NCBI GenBank assembly: GCA_036429605.1
Contig: CM071591.1
Coordinates: forward strand, 248,001 to 312,000
Direction of reading: 5' to 3'
Source: Cladobotryum mycophilum
Lineage: Eukaryota; Ascomycota; Sordariomycetes; Hypocreales; Hypocreaceae
DNA: 64,000 nt
This document shows positions 1 through 10,274 of the stretch, piece after piece. Numbering within the stretch: the first letter of the stretch is position 1; each line of letters starts with the position of its first letter. Made by a program: the position numbers and the translations under genes. The notes below the pieces were generated by a model. That model was not told the origin of the DNA. It saw only the letters and a list, made by a program, of their open reading frames with translations, and searched no databases.

Positions 1-424
1 TGGTCGACTATAAAGGCTCGGGGCTGCAGGGCCTGAAGCTCGCCTAACAAGGCGATATGGAAGATGAGGTGGATGTGACGGAGAATGGCGCAGAGGATGG
101 TGAGGCGGTTGAAGATGGACATGGGGACGAGCCACTCGCCACGGACGCGGACATCGAGGGTGCCTGGAGGATTATTATTGGGAAGCCTCTTGGGATATCA
201 ATTGAGGAAAAAATACCATCTCGACACTCGTCAAAGCAGTGACTTGGATCGCAGTGGTTGGTAAAGATGACGACGTGGTGGCCGCGACTCTGCAGCCCGA
301 CTGCTGCGTCGACAACCAGGCGCTCTGCACCGCCAATGCCCAGGTCAGGGTGGAAGAAGACAATGGTGCCGTTGGAGACTGCGGTGCCACCGGTACTGGC
401 TTGTATATCCGTCGGCGCGGACAT
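1..424 (-). CDS. ALG2: ALG2 alpha-1,3/1,6-mannosyltransferase, 5' part only
   Basis: N-terminal part of the GT4-family mannosyltransferase that adds the second and third mannoses to the dolichol-linked N-glycan precursor on the cytosolic ER face. The gene runs off the left edge. Exon 1 is 424-217 and exon 2 is 163 to beyond 1, with an intron at 216-164 (GTATTT...CCTCCAG on the minus strand). Exon 1 carries the family signature HPDLGIGGAERLVVDAA and then HCDPSHCFDE. After splicing, exon 2 continues DGTLDVRVRGEWLVP, as expected for ALG2. Without splicing the frame gives unrelated sequence, which supports the intron. I chose the ATG at 424 because the signature begins about 24 residues later. 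The frame stays open upstream through a pentamer repeat to an ATG at 607, so a longer start is possible but looks unlike coding sequence. Confidence 0.9.
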
Positions 425-440
425 TGTACTGGTTGGCGCA

Positions 441-513
441 ATGCGATAGACTTTTCCGCGATAGACTTTTCCGCGATGCGATGCGATGCGATGCGATACG
501 ATGCGATGCGATG
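441..513. repeat. tandem repeats in ALG2 leader
   Basis: Two direct copies of a unit of about 19 nt (GCGATAGACTTTTCC core) are followed by roughly eight copies of the pentamer GATGC/GATAC up to 513. They lie just upstream of the ALG2 start, so they are probably in its 5' leader. Such arrays are length-variable by slippage. Confidence 0.85.
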
Positions 514-1329
514 GGTGCGTGAAGTTTAGGACAGGTTGCGTTGGTTGAAGCTTGTCAACGGGTGTCCATGGCGGGGCAGAAACATCCATCGATGGCAAGG
601 TCTGCAAGCGCTAAAGAATTAGCAGGTGGAGTTGCGGTTACAGTGGCCGTTGGAGCTTGTTTCAGGGGTCCCCTGGAATTGAGTTGCTCTACCTGTTTTG
701 AGAAAAGTGTGGGGGATGGAATGAATGAATCCAATTGATCCATTCCATAATCACATGGTATTACAAGTACTTGTAACATATCCAACGGGGAATGGAATGC
801 GATTATTCTATCGTGAAAAGAAATACCCCTGTCAATGGGTTTAGGGCTCCGCAGAGTAATCAAGAAATGATTACCGAAAGTGGATTACTATTCAGGTTTA
901 ACGGCCCCATACCCGAAGCCTTAACCGCCGTTAGTAACTGTACTGCTTGCTGTATGGAGGCCAGTACTGGTACTGTTGATAAACTCCAACATTGCCTATC
1001 GGCATGTGAAAGACGAGATGTTGATGGACTCTGAGCTTAAACTTCATCATCAACACCATGCATATGCCAGTAATCAACATTTAAATGCCATCACTTTAAA
1101 GCTTCTTTAATTTTATAATAAATACTCAATTTGAAGGCCTGCATTCCATACAATGGCAGTACCATTTTCGGTGACATCCGATCCCCACACCCCAGACTCC
1201 AGCCGAGGTAAGACATCCAGTTCACGTAAAACAACCATCTTCCTGCGACCGTTTTTTTGGCTTTCTTGTTTTCCTCAAGATACAACCTCTCTTACACCAA
1301 AACAAACGGAATACTCACTTTTGCAAAAA
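514..1329. other. intergenic region between divergent ALG2 and enoyl-CoA isomerase genes
   Basis: Shared promoter space of two divergently transcribed genes. Only short open frames occur, with no recognisable domain or codon-like composition. The AT-rich stretch near 1060-1130 and the A-run directly before 1330 are compatible with the leader of the rightward gene. I see no RNA gene. Confidence 0.6.
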
Positions 1330-2222
1330 ATGGCTGCCAAACAACTCTTTAGCGTTCCCATTCCCGCCTTTGGGCCTCATCCAGGTGGCGCCATCACCGT
1401 CACCGAGCCCTCCCCGGCTGTTTACCTCTTGACCTTTGTCTCCCCTCCGGACAACCGCCTCACCACAGTCGTCTGTCGCGCCCTCCTCACCGCTCTCGAC
1501 CTCCTTGAGTTTGGTGGCTACACTCCCGGTGTGCTCATCACCACTAGCGGAATCCCCAAGTTTTACAGCAATGGCCTCGATCTGCAGCACGCCATTGAGA
1601 CGGAAGGCTTCTGGGCTCTGTTCTACTCCCTCTGGCTGCGCTTCTTGACGTACGACCCTCTCCCTTCGTACCGCCCTTTTTGACAAATAATTAACGTGCA
1701 TTATTCAGCTTCCCCATGCCTACCGTTGCCCTCCTCAACGGCCATACTTACGCCGGCGGCCTCATGCTCTCCATGTCCCACGACTACCGCCTCGCCCCGT
1801 CCCCCAAGGGCTTCCTCTGCCTCAACGAGCTCCTCTTCGGCGCGCCCCTCAAGCCCGCCATGGCCGCCATCTTCCGCGCCAAGCTCCCCAATCCCGTCAC
1901 CCTGCGCACCGTCGCCCTCGAGGCCAAGCGCTTCACCGGTCAGGAGGCCGTAGAATTCGGTCTGGCGGACCAGTTGGCCACGGGCTTGGATGATGCGCTC
2001 AAGTTTGTGGAGGAAAGGCAATTGCTCGAGAAGCCCAAGAAGGGCGTGTATGGCGTTATAAAAGAGGAGTTGTACAAGGATTTGATCCAGGAGCTTAGAG
2101 GCGTGGGGCTGGAAAAGGAAGAAAAGCGATATGAGGAAGATAGAAGGAGAGAGGCTGAGAGGCAAGAGTTTGGCAAGGTGTTTGTTGAGCAGTGGAAGAA
2201 GGAAAACAAGGCTAAACTGTAG
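1330..2222 (+). CDS. enoyl-CoA hydratase/isomerase family protein, probably peroxisomal
   Basis: Crotonase-superfamily protein of 277 aa, likely a delta3,delta2-enoyl-CoA isomerase/hydratase of fatty-acid beta-oxidation. Exons are 1330-1649 and 1709-2222, with an intron at 1650-1708 (GTACGA...TTCAG). Splicing joins FLT to FPMPTVALLNGHTYAGG, the conserved oxyanion-hole region. Exon 1 holds the first half of the fold, including PKFYSNGLDL. The C-terminus is AKL, a good type-1 peroxisomal targeting signal, preceded by a charged helix. The start follows an A-run (AAAAAATGGCT) and leaves a normal-length protein; a longer upstream frame lacks family similarity. Substrate and exact reaction cannot be told from sequence. 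Confidence 0.88.
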
Positions 2223-3200
2223 AACACTCCTCCCACTTCATGTCTTTAGTCTTCCCACACTCCTACCCTACACTTACCTTGTTTCCTCCCTAGAGCTAAA
2301 GTTTAGGATAATGTAACACAACACCTTATGGCATTGTTAGCTTTTGTTATATTCATCAACATAGCGAACACTTTTGCACTAATGCGACTCAGATACAGTG
2401 ACTTGTCGATTACATTATTGCTTGGTACTAAGTCATCCAGTTCTCGGGGCTCGTTGGCGAACGTCCACCCTGACGAGCTTTAAAACTGGCCTGCCTTTTG
2501 TTGGCTCAGCAAGTGCATATTCCATGTTCAGGCGTTCACCATGTTCAGGAGGAGTCTCGTCCAGTTGGTTGTCTTGGCGAAATCGATGTTCGTTTCTTGG
2601 CCAGGATGCCGTGTTAGTATAGCATTCTTCTCAAAGTGACTATGCGCCTCCATGCCGTATTCAACGCGTACTAGGAAGATATGGGACACGTTTAGCTTGT
2701 GATTGTGTTATTGACATGGTCACGTCTCACGGAGAATGGCCTTAATTTGAGTGTCTGTTATCGTTGACACTGATCAACGGGTATGTTGAATTGCTGACGC
2801 GGGATGATCCGACATGCCCATCATCCTTGGAACCTACATATGTCCAGCCCCAAGCAATCACGCGCCTGACCTACCTTGTAACTCATAACAATGATGGATA
2901 CATTGGAAGCTTTGTTAGAAGTTCGATTGGAGAGGGTCATCACTAACAGCCTGTCAACGAAAGGCGCGGGTCTCCACCGTGACGAGCAACGTAATATTGG
3001 ATGAGGTGGAAAAGTGCATCCTCGCGCATAGATGGCCAATAACCATGAATCAATCATACTCCCTAGTCGTTTGCAGTAATACTAGCGATGAAATGCATTG
3101 TAGAATTACAGAATCTCTATGGATAGGTAAGTCGAACGACCCCATAACTATATCACCCTATAACCGCACACCAATTTCACTCCCCCACTAATATTAACTA
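2223..3200. other. intergenic, no gene seen
   Basis: Mixed-composition sequence downstream of the crotonase gene, grading into the AT-rich block. Open frames are below 80 codons and show no motif, signal peptide or splice structure that I can support. Confidence 0.6.
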
Positions 3201-5345
3201 TAACTATTTAAACCGTGTTTTTTTATACAATTTATAAAATATTAAAAAAGAGATTTTATTTTTAAAATTAGTATACCTAATTAAATTAAATATAATATAT
3301 AAAAAACTATTATTATTATAAAAATAATAAAAATAAATATAATACTTATATTCTTTAAGAAATACTATAATTTATTTTTTATAATTATTTATAAAATACT
3401 AGTTTTAAGAAAATAATTAAAAAAAATTATTAATAACTTTAACTTAACTAAAAAAGGTATTTTTATTAATAAATATTAATTTAAAAAGCTTTTAAAGTTT
3501 TTTTAAATTATTAATAAGTCTAAGAGTTTATAATTAAAATCTTAAAAGCTAAAAAAAATACTAAATAAAAAGATTTTTATACTATAATCTAATTATTAAA
3601 ATTATAAAAAATTAAATTATTAATTTTAAATATATTAATAGTATTTTAATTATTAAAATTAATTTTTTTTATAATTTAAAGATTTTAATTATATATTTTA
3701 TTTTATAAAAAAACTAATAAAATATAAATAAAATTAATATTTTAAAAGATTATAAAAATAATAGTTTAGTTTTTAAAAGTTTAAAATAATATTTAATTAT
3801 TTAAAAAAACCTAAGATTATAATATTAAATTATTATAATAAAATATATATTAATAATTAAATTAAATCTTATTTTTTTAATTATTTTTTAAAAAAATATT
3901 TAATAATAATAATTCTTTTAAAAATTAGATTTTTTAAATAATTAAAAGTTTAATTACTTAAATAAAAATTAAACTAATAATAAAATTATAAAAGAATAAT
4001 TAATTAAAGTTTTTATCTTTTAAACTTAATTTAACCTAAAAAAATAAAAATTATTAATTATTAATAACTATAAAAATTATAAAATTAATAATTTTATATA
4101 TAAATACTTTAATAATAATATATATTTATTATTTTTATTATTATATTTATTTATAACGTTCCGGGCGTTTCCTAACAAGAATAACCTGAATCGTGGTTAA
4201 TATTAACAGTAGATTAAAACGAGATCGAGTAATAGGTTTAATATATTATAGTTTAGGTATTAGATTATTAATAGTAAATAATTATATTAATAACTAATTA
4301 AATACATAAAAAAAGATATAGACTAATATATATAATAATTAAGTTTATTATAATCTAAATAAATAAAAGGTTCTATTCTAATAAGAATAAATTAATAATC
4401 TAATAGTTATAATAGATCGAGTCGATCCTATTTAAGCTATTGCGTATGCTCGAATTGATCTTATTTAAGCTATCGAATATACTTAAGTCAATCTCGTTCA
4501 AGCTGATTATAATTAGCTGTATTGCCTAGGGTTTTACTGTGGTTATGTTTCTAATCAATAGCTTATACGGGTATTATTAAAAGTGGGTCTAGTTCTATGG
4601 ATAACATAAGTGCGTCGGGTTATTATATTATTTTATATTTTTTAATTTTTTAATTTTTTAATTTTTTAATTTATTAAAATAAATTTTTATAAAACTTTTA
4701 AATTATATTTTAAAATATTTAATATTATAATTAATAATAAAAAAATATTCTTAAAATACTATTATAAAACTAAGATAATAGATTTAATAGTAAATAATAT
4801 TAAAATAGGTTAAAAAGTATTAGATTTATAGCCTATTAATATAATTAAATTATTAATAAATCTTATAGTTTTTAATAATAAAAAAACTAATTTTAAATAT
4901 TATAAAATACTAATTATAATATTTTTAAAAATTAATTAATTTTTTTTAATTTTTTTTTAAAAATACTTATTTAATTATAGAATATTTAAAATCTTATTAA
5001 AAATATTAAAATTAATAATTATAGACTAAAACTAATTTTTATAAAAATTATAAAAAAATTTAATTAATAAAATATTAAAATTATAAAAATTAAAGTTTTA
5101 ATATTAAAATTATAATAAAGAATTAAAACTTTAAAATCTAAGAAAAAGTAAAAAGTTAATAAAAATTTTAATAATTAGTTTATATAAATCTAATAGGTTT
5201 AAAAAACTAAAATTAAAATATTAAAAATAAATATATTATTAATCTAATTAATTAAATAAAACTCTATAATTTTTAAGGCCCTAGGCTATTTATAATACTA
5301 GAAAATATTATAAAACGCGATTATAATACTATTATATTGATTTTT
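3201..5345. repeat. AT-rich block 1, probable RIP-degraded repeat
   Basis: About 2.1 kb almost entirely of A and T, with stops in all frames and dense TTAA/TAAT words. This is what RIP leaves of a transposable element in Pezizomycotina (family knowledge). Two less-degraded islands remain, around 4155-4260 and 4395-4625; the second has readable CpG-containing words. A (T)nAA tandem array lies near 4630-4675. No LTR, TIR or transposase could be identified. Confidence 0.75.
4630..4675. repeat. short T6AA tandem array
   Basis: Four to five consecutive copies of an 8-nt unit (TTTTTTAA) inside the AT-rich block, at the right edge of the better-preserved island. Confidence 0.8.
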
Positions 5346-6223
5346 TACGTTTAAATTCCTTGTGATCCATTGTATTGTATGCGTACGGTTGTGGGGTGAT
5401 ACGGTTGTGGGGTCGTTTGACTTAGCTATGGTGAAGCATGGAGGCTTGCATGGATCCCCTCATTATTGTATAGGGCAGCCTCCACTTGTCGACTCTTATT
5501 TGATCCTGATAGATTGGCTGCAGCGGAAATAGTAGATCCCGTGTTCAATAGTTTAAATCTATTGCAAGGGGCAGAGACCTCAGTTATGTGACAACAATCC
5601 CTTTCTATAGTTTTTGCGGGGGCAAAGCCATCCAAGATCCAGTGATGTTATTAGATAAGAGGTGTTGTCCTAGTACTATCCTACCAAGAATCCTTTTATC
5701 ACCAGCGAATAGAAGCAGATAGCATTATCTTTGGTAGACAAGCCTCAAATAAAAAACGGCACAAGACTACCAATAGGATCAACCGCTTTCATGATACCTC
5801 TTAATATGCCCCCTGCTAGAGTTGCAGTCGCTTCCTCAGCCGCATAACTTTCAGCGTCATCCCAGTCTGATTGAAAGTCCGGGGAGATGGGGCTTTCATG
5901 GCCTGTTGAATGTTGACGTGTCGTGTGCAAAGGCGTCATAGATTCCCCCGGGGCGCCTAAACCGGCAGCGAATATTACATGGACTGGACGACTACACCTT
6001 TTGGACCTCGGGTCCGGAACGCGATGACGTGGTAAGCCTTAAACTTAGCCGTTATAATAACTGGGTTGTGCGAGGGATATGATGGGGCACGCAAGAAATT
6101 TATCTATATATATATTGCTCTAATTTCCTCCTGACTGTGCCCTGACGGTTATACTTCACTCAGATACACACTTCATTCACACACAAACACACTCGCATTT
6201 CATCTATTCCAACCGCATATAAC
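5346..6223. other. intergenic between AT block 1 and the RelA/SpoT-like gene
   Basis: A short direct duplication (ACGGTTGTGGGGT, twice, 5387-5414) marks the right border of the AT-rich block. Open minus-strand frames of 64-69 codons at 5426-5635 and 5745-5939 show no recognisable family. The last 120 bases are the promoter and leader of the next gene. Confidence 0.55.
6104..6117 (+). promoter_or_regulatory. TATA-like element upstream of RelA/SpoT-like gene
   Basis: CTATATATATATT lies about 110 nt before the ATG at 6224. It is followed by a CA-rich, G-poor leader typical of an expressed fungal gene. Confidence 0.5.
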
Positions 6224-7149
6224 ATGGCCAACCAACTCGTTGAACAATTTGTGAGAAACTATGATCGGCAGTATGACTTTGGACCGCTCTTTGCACCAAA
6301 GCCGAGGACAGAGTTCACTGGATCCTCAAAGATAGCAAAATTCTCGCCATCGTCAGCTCGCGGGCCAAGCAGCCTGATTCGCTCAGGACAAAACTTCTCA
6401 GCAGGGCGGCAGAAAAGAACTACCAAAGCCTCGAGGAGATTGAAAGCGACATAGCTGACCTCGCTGGCGTGCGCGTTGCCTTGTACTTTCCGGCCCAGAG
6501 AAGTAAGGTCGTCGAGCTCCTCGGTAGGCACTTTGACGTCAAAGAGACCCGGGAACATCCCGACTCACAAAACCCTGGCGCCGAAGACCGGGCCGGTGTG
6601 TACACAGCTACTCACCTCCGAGTCGAGTTTGCCGAAGTAGACTTTGTAGTCGAGAACCGATACAAGTCAAGCAAGATTGAAATCCAGGTTGTATCGCTGT
6701 TGATGCATGTATGGTCTGCGGTGAATCACAACCTGACTTACAAGGAGCTCAGCGGCACACCAACGGAGGGCGAATTTGAAAAGCTCAAAGAGATCCACGA
6801 CCATATGAAGGCCGGAGAGGCTGCACTCGATGGGCTCAAGGAGGCATTCGATGAACGATTGAGTCAAGGCAATAGGCAATTTGATAGCCTGTACGCTCTT
6901 GGTATCTTCATTCGCGAGAGCTTCCCTGGGGAATCGGGTGAAAATACTACGGACAGCATAGGCCCAATTGAACCACTGTTCCAAGCTCTCCGATCCTCCA
7001 GTTTAGACACTCGAGAGTTATTGGGCCCCCATATTGAGAGGTGGAAAACGTCGCTGGGCGAAAGGAAGATTGAAGGCCAAATAGCTAACTCCCTTCTTGA
7101 GTATCTTGTCCAAACCAATGCGGTCCAGAAACCCGAGCTGAACGCTTAG
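6224..7149 (+). CDS. RelA/SpoT-like nucleotidyltransferase domain protein (frame broken once)
   Basis: Stand-alone protein of about 308 aa with a RelA/SpoT synthetase fold, a family that in bacteria transfers pyrophosphate to GTP/GDP; fungal substrates are unclear. Visible motifs, in approximate residues: SSRAKQPDSL near 40, DLAGVRVALYFP near 78, YTATHLRV near 128, and EIQV with HVWSAVNH near 152-167. The Asp of the DLAG motif and the Glu of EIQV, the expected catalytic acids, are kept. The usual VEH is VNH here. Residues 1-18 (from MANQLVEQF) are in one frame and the rest in another. The switch falls at 6275-6282 and needs one extra base, with no plausible intron. With that base the length is exactly 309 codons. 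A sequencing deletion is likelier than a pseudogene because the rest is open and conserved. Confidence 0.8.
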
Positions 7150-7359
7150 CCCTCTCTGCCTGCCCAAGGGAGATGGAAGCGACAGCGACGCCGCTCTGTC
7201 CTTGATGGCCACCTGAGAAAAGCACACGCTATTTCTAGTAACAAGGTGGAATGTTCATCTAAGAGGCTGGTTGTTCTGACAGCTGCCTGCTTCGTCAAGG
7301 GTCCTGGCCCCTCCACACGGATAGTGGTAGTTGAGGGCAATGTGGAATATTGTGTTTAT

Positions 7360-7510
7360 GGCAAACTATGTAGCTAGTTAGATCCTCTATAAATTCTTTT
7401 TCTTTTTATCTTTCTCCCCCCTCCTTAAATCGTTTATAACTCATCTTCTTAGTAATACTCAAAGCCTCATTTCTCTTGGGAAATGATGATCAAGTGATAC
7501 CAATAGCAAA
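7360..7510 (+). repeat. diverged dispersed repeat, copy A
   Basis: Shares an order of similar words with 9260-9430: TAG(T/A)TAGAT..., a T-rich tract, then AAGCCTCA-TTTC-T, and ATGA-CAA-TGATACC with TAGCA. I estimate about 70% identity over the best 50 nt. Each copy lies just 3' of a separate gene. Confidence 0.4.
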
Positions 7511-8587
7511 TTTCCAGAGATCTCGTCAAATATTCCGACTCATGAAGCCTTCGGTCCCCCTAAACTCATTCTCATAATTCCTTGTAGAATCGTTAAGAAT
7601 TGTTATGCGCAGAGCATCCTAATATTGGCATCCAGCCTCCTCACATCATGACATGGTAGGGATAATGCTCTATGAGTTATTCAAGGAAGTTTGAGCACAA
7701 TGGTGATATCAACGAGCCTGCCTAGCAGTACTACGGTTTGCATCCGCTGCGTGTTGGGCTGCATCTTCACACACTTGTAATATTCGTTGTTTGTGTCTGC
7801 AAAAACAATCTCGGTTACTTTGGGCTGCCCCACAGAACAGTGGAGTTTAATGTTATCATGTCTCTGCATAATTAATAAATCTCATCCTTAGCGAGATTAT
7901 GATGTTCTAGACACTCACCAGCTCCCATGCACACTATTTAATATCTGAAGACGGGGCGCACGCAGATCATCCATTTCCTTCTCATATACAGAGTAAGATT
8001 TTGAACATTCTCTACAATTCTGTCATATCGCTGCTGGCATGTCCGCAAAAGATCAAACTGAGTGTTGTGGAGTTGTTAGACTCATTAGTCTAGCTGATTT
8101 ACATTCGCTCTTTCTTAGGAGTCCTTCTGTATAACTATGAGTTTCTGGTTACGGTTACAGTTATATCCATATTATAAGACTTTTATTCCACCCCTAACAT
8201 AAGCGGCTCGGGTGACTTTTGTGTAGTGAATGGTTGGGCGTTGTGTGTTCCGTGTTTTGTTTCAAACTGCGAGTATCATATGACACATAAGACAGGTATT
8301 AAAGTGCGGCTAAACGCAGGATATCGATCTACACAAATTAATGGAGTAAGACAACTGATTGATAGGAGGCTTAGAACAGAGTACATGTGGAGTTACTCTG
8401 CACCGCCCCGCCGGTTGCAAATACATACCGTCTACCATCTGAATCATTATTAAACAGTGACTAGACCGGGGTTAAGTAGACTGTACGCTAAGTGATTAGA
8501 CTGCGTTTGTTGGGGGAATTAATAAATGGATAATACCTGAATTCATCATATTAGGGGCTAAGTGATAAAAAGCTTACGGTAGATACC

Positions 8588-8596
8588 TATATAAAG
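8588..8596 (+). promoter_or_regulatory. TATA-like box of Cys-rich protein gene
   Basis: TATATAAAG is located 152-160 nt upstream of the ATG at 8748 and followed by a pyrimidine-rich leader. Confidence 0.5.
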
Positions 8597-8747
8597 CAGC
8601 TGTTCCTTCGGCCTTTGTTAGACAAACATCATAAAGAGATATCACAGAGTAATTCGGTCTCCAGACTACCTTTATCTAATTTTACATCTCCTGCCTACTG
8701 CTTGCTACCAACCAGACCCCTTTGCTATTTCTCTTACCCAAGAGACG

Positions 8748-9139
8748 ATGAGATTTTTACTCCCACTTCTTTGCTTTACTGTGGCTGTCCATAGCCGGGA
8801 TCCCATTTGTAAGTTACTAATACGGAGTACCTAGCAAAGCTAACAATTCGCAGTTACTGCCAATGGCGACGAGAAAAAGCTTTGTCGACAAGCTGTAGCG
8901 AAGCACGGCTCGACCTTTGTCGGTGCAACCAAAACCGGTCGATTGGATTGTCATTTCCTCTGCAAAGGTGACAAGAATTTCGAAGAGGTAATTTACAGCC
9001 CAGATCGCCAGCTATGTGATCCAGCGGGAGGGACTCCAACCGGCCGCTGCAGAGAGGTAAGAGCTATAGCATCCAGGTTATGAAGTGCAAGGCTAACATG
9101 GTTATATCTTAGGGGGAGTGTAAGATAGGGCAAATTTAA
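8748..9139 (+). CDS. small secreted cysteine-rich protein, candidate effector
   Basis: Three-exon gene of 96 aa. Exons are 8748-8808, 8854-9056 and 9113-9139; introns are 8809-8853 and 9057-9112, both with GTAAG donors and GCTAAC branch sites. The reading frame is preserved across both junctions. The protein begins with a hydrophobic signal peptide (MRFLLPLLCFTVAVHS). The short mature part has six cysteines: LC, DC-x3-C, LC, GRC and GEC. It ends with GRC-x2-GEC, a pattern reminiscent of small extracellular disulfide-rich proteins in which a GT-x-C...GxCxxGxC segment forms the C-terminal knot. I do not recognise the family. Secretion and disulfide bonding are inferred. If intron 2 is retained, translation would stop shortly after 9056 and lose the last cysteine. 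Confidence 0.72.
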
Positions 9140-10274
9140 TAACAACATGATGTTTTGGCGCATAATGTATAAATAGGTAGTTGTCAGAGACTGTGAAGGG
9201 CGTAGTTCCTCCCTATGGATGAGCAATAACAGGGCAAAGAGGGCCGTTGGTTTTATAGTAAAACGTGTATCTAACTAGATTATTACTGATCATTTTTGTC
9301 TTCTATGAAGTTTGTAAAAAGGTGTTCGTAGCTTTCTCTTTTTGGTATCGCTAAGAGCCTCACTTTCCTCGGAACATTATGACCAAATGATACCTTTAGC
9401 ATAATCCGCAGTTTGGAGACCCCTGGTAAGATCCTGTGAGAGTTTTAGGGGAAGGCTTATACCCAACAAAAAAGCTAAGTATAAAAAGCTGGGGGAGATG
9501 TTGTGTTCTGAGATTGGTATTAGATTCTCACCAAGGTGCAGTAGAAATTAACAACGGGATACTTGAATCGTAGACTGATCCGTTCTCAACCAAATCAACC
9601 AGACACTGGGCTATTGGACATAAAAAAATCCGCCATCAGCTAACTCCAACTCCGATCTTAGCTTTTTTCCTGCCCCTACCCTTACCCTCACTTTTTACCT
9701 AGTGCCTAATTCAAGGATAATCCAACTCAACGATTCACGAACGGACTAGCCTTCCCACAGTTCCATTCTGATTATATTAATCTAGAATCCCCCTTCAAGC
9801 TTCTTATCTATCTTTCAAGAGGCCATGTCATACCAAGTTCAGCCCATCAAGTCTTTGGGTTCCCTCACGCTTGTTCTCTCAACTCCTCACGAGATTTTTA
9901 AGACTTGTTACGGGTATGCACAGAGTATCTTGATACCAGTACTCATAAATATCATAACTTCTGAATTTAGCATATGGAAATGAGCGTCGATTTGATGTTT
10001 ATAGGGAACGACGCATGCTGTTTCAAATCAGGTTGTAATTCGCTGCCGTGACACACCCTTTATGGACAACCCTTGATGATTGGTCAAATGAGAATGACAA
10101 GGCAGCACAGCCCCATTTGCCTTCATGCCCAGCCTGGCCCAACTTGCGGTATTCACAACTTATTTCTACCATGCCATGAGATTAAAGCTCGATTAAAATT
10201 GTCGATTGTCTGTTATTTTCGATTTAGACATTCTAAAGTTAGGTAATCCCTCACGAGAAACGTCTTGTTCAACC
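9140..10274. other. intergenic upstream of PNP fragment
   Basis: No gene recognised. It holds the second copy of the diverged repeat near 9260-9430 and a pyrimidine-rich segment near 9640-9830. That segment includes an ATG-led fragment at 9824 whose frame closes quickly. Confidence 0.5.
9260..9430 (+). repeat. diverged dispersed repeat, copy B
   Basis: Partner of 7360-7510. It lies shortly 3' of the small secreted protein gene, as copy A lies 3' of the RelA/SpoT-like gene. Confidence 0.4.

Larger units (their letters stand above)
7150..8747. other. intergenic between RelA/SpoT-like and Cys-rich genes
   Basis: Contains 3'-flank sequence of the upstream gene, including a segment at about 7360-7510 that resembles 9260-9430 (see repeat entries). 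Short frames at 7681-7869 and 8226-8453 have no supportable identity. The right end carries the promoter of the small secreted protein gene. Confidence 0.55.

Noticed and set aside
5426..5939. Two minus-strand frames of 64-69 codons.
   Set aside because: No signal peptide, splice sites or recognisable family, and no promoter-like context.
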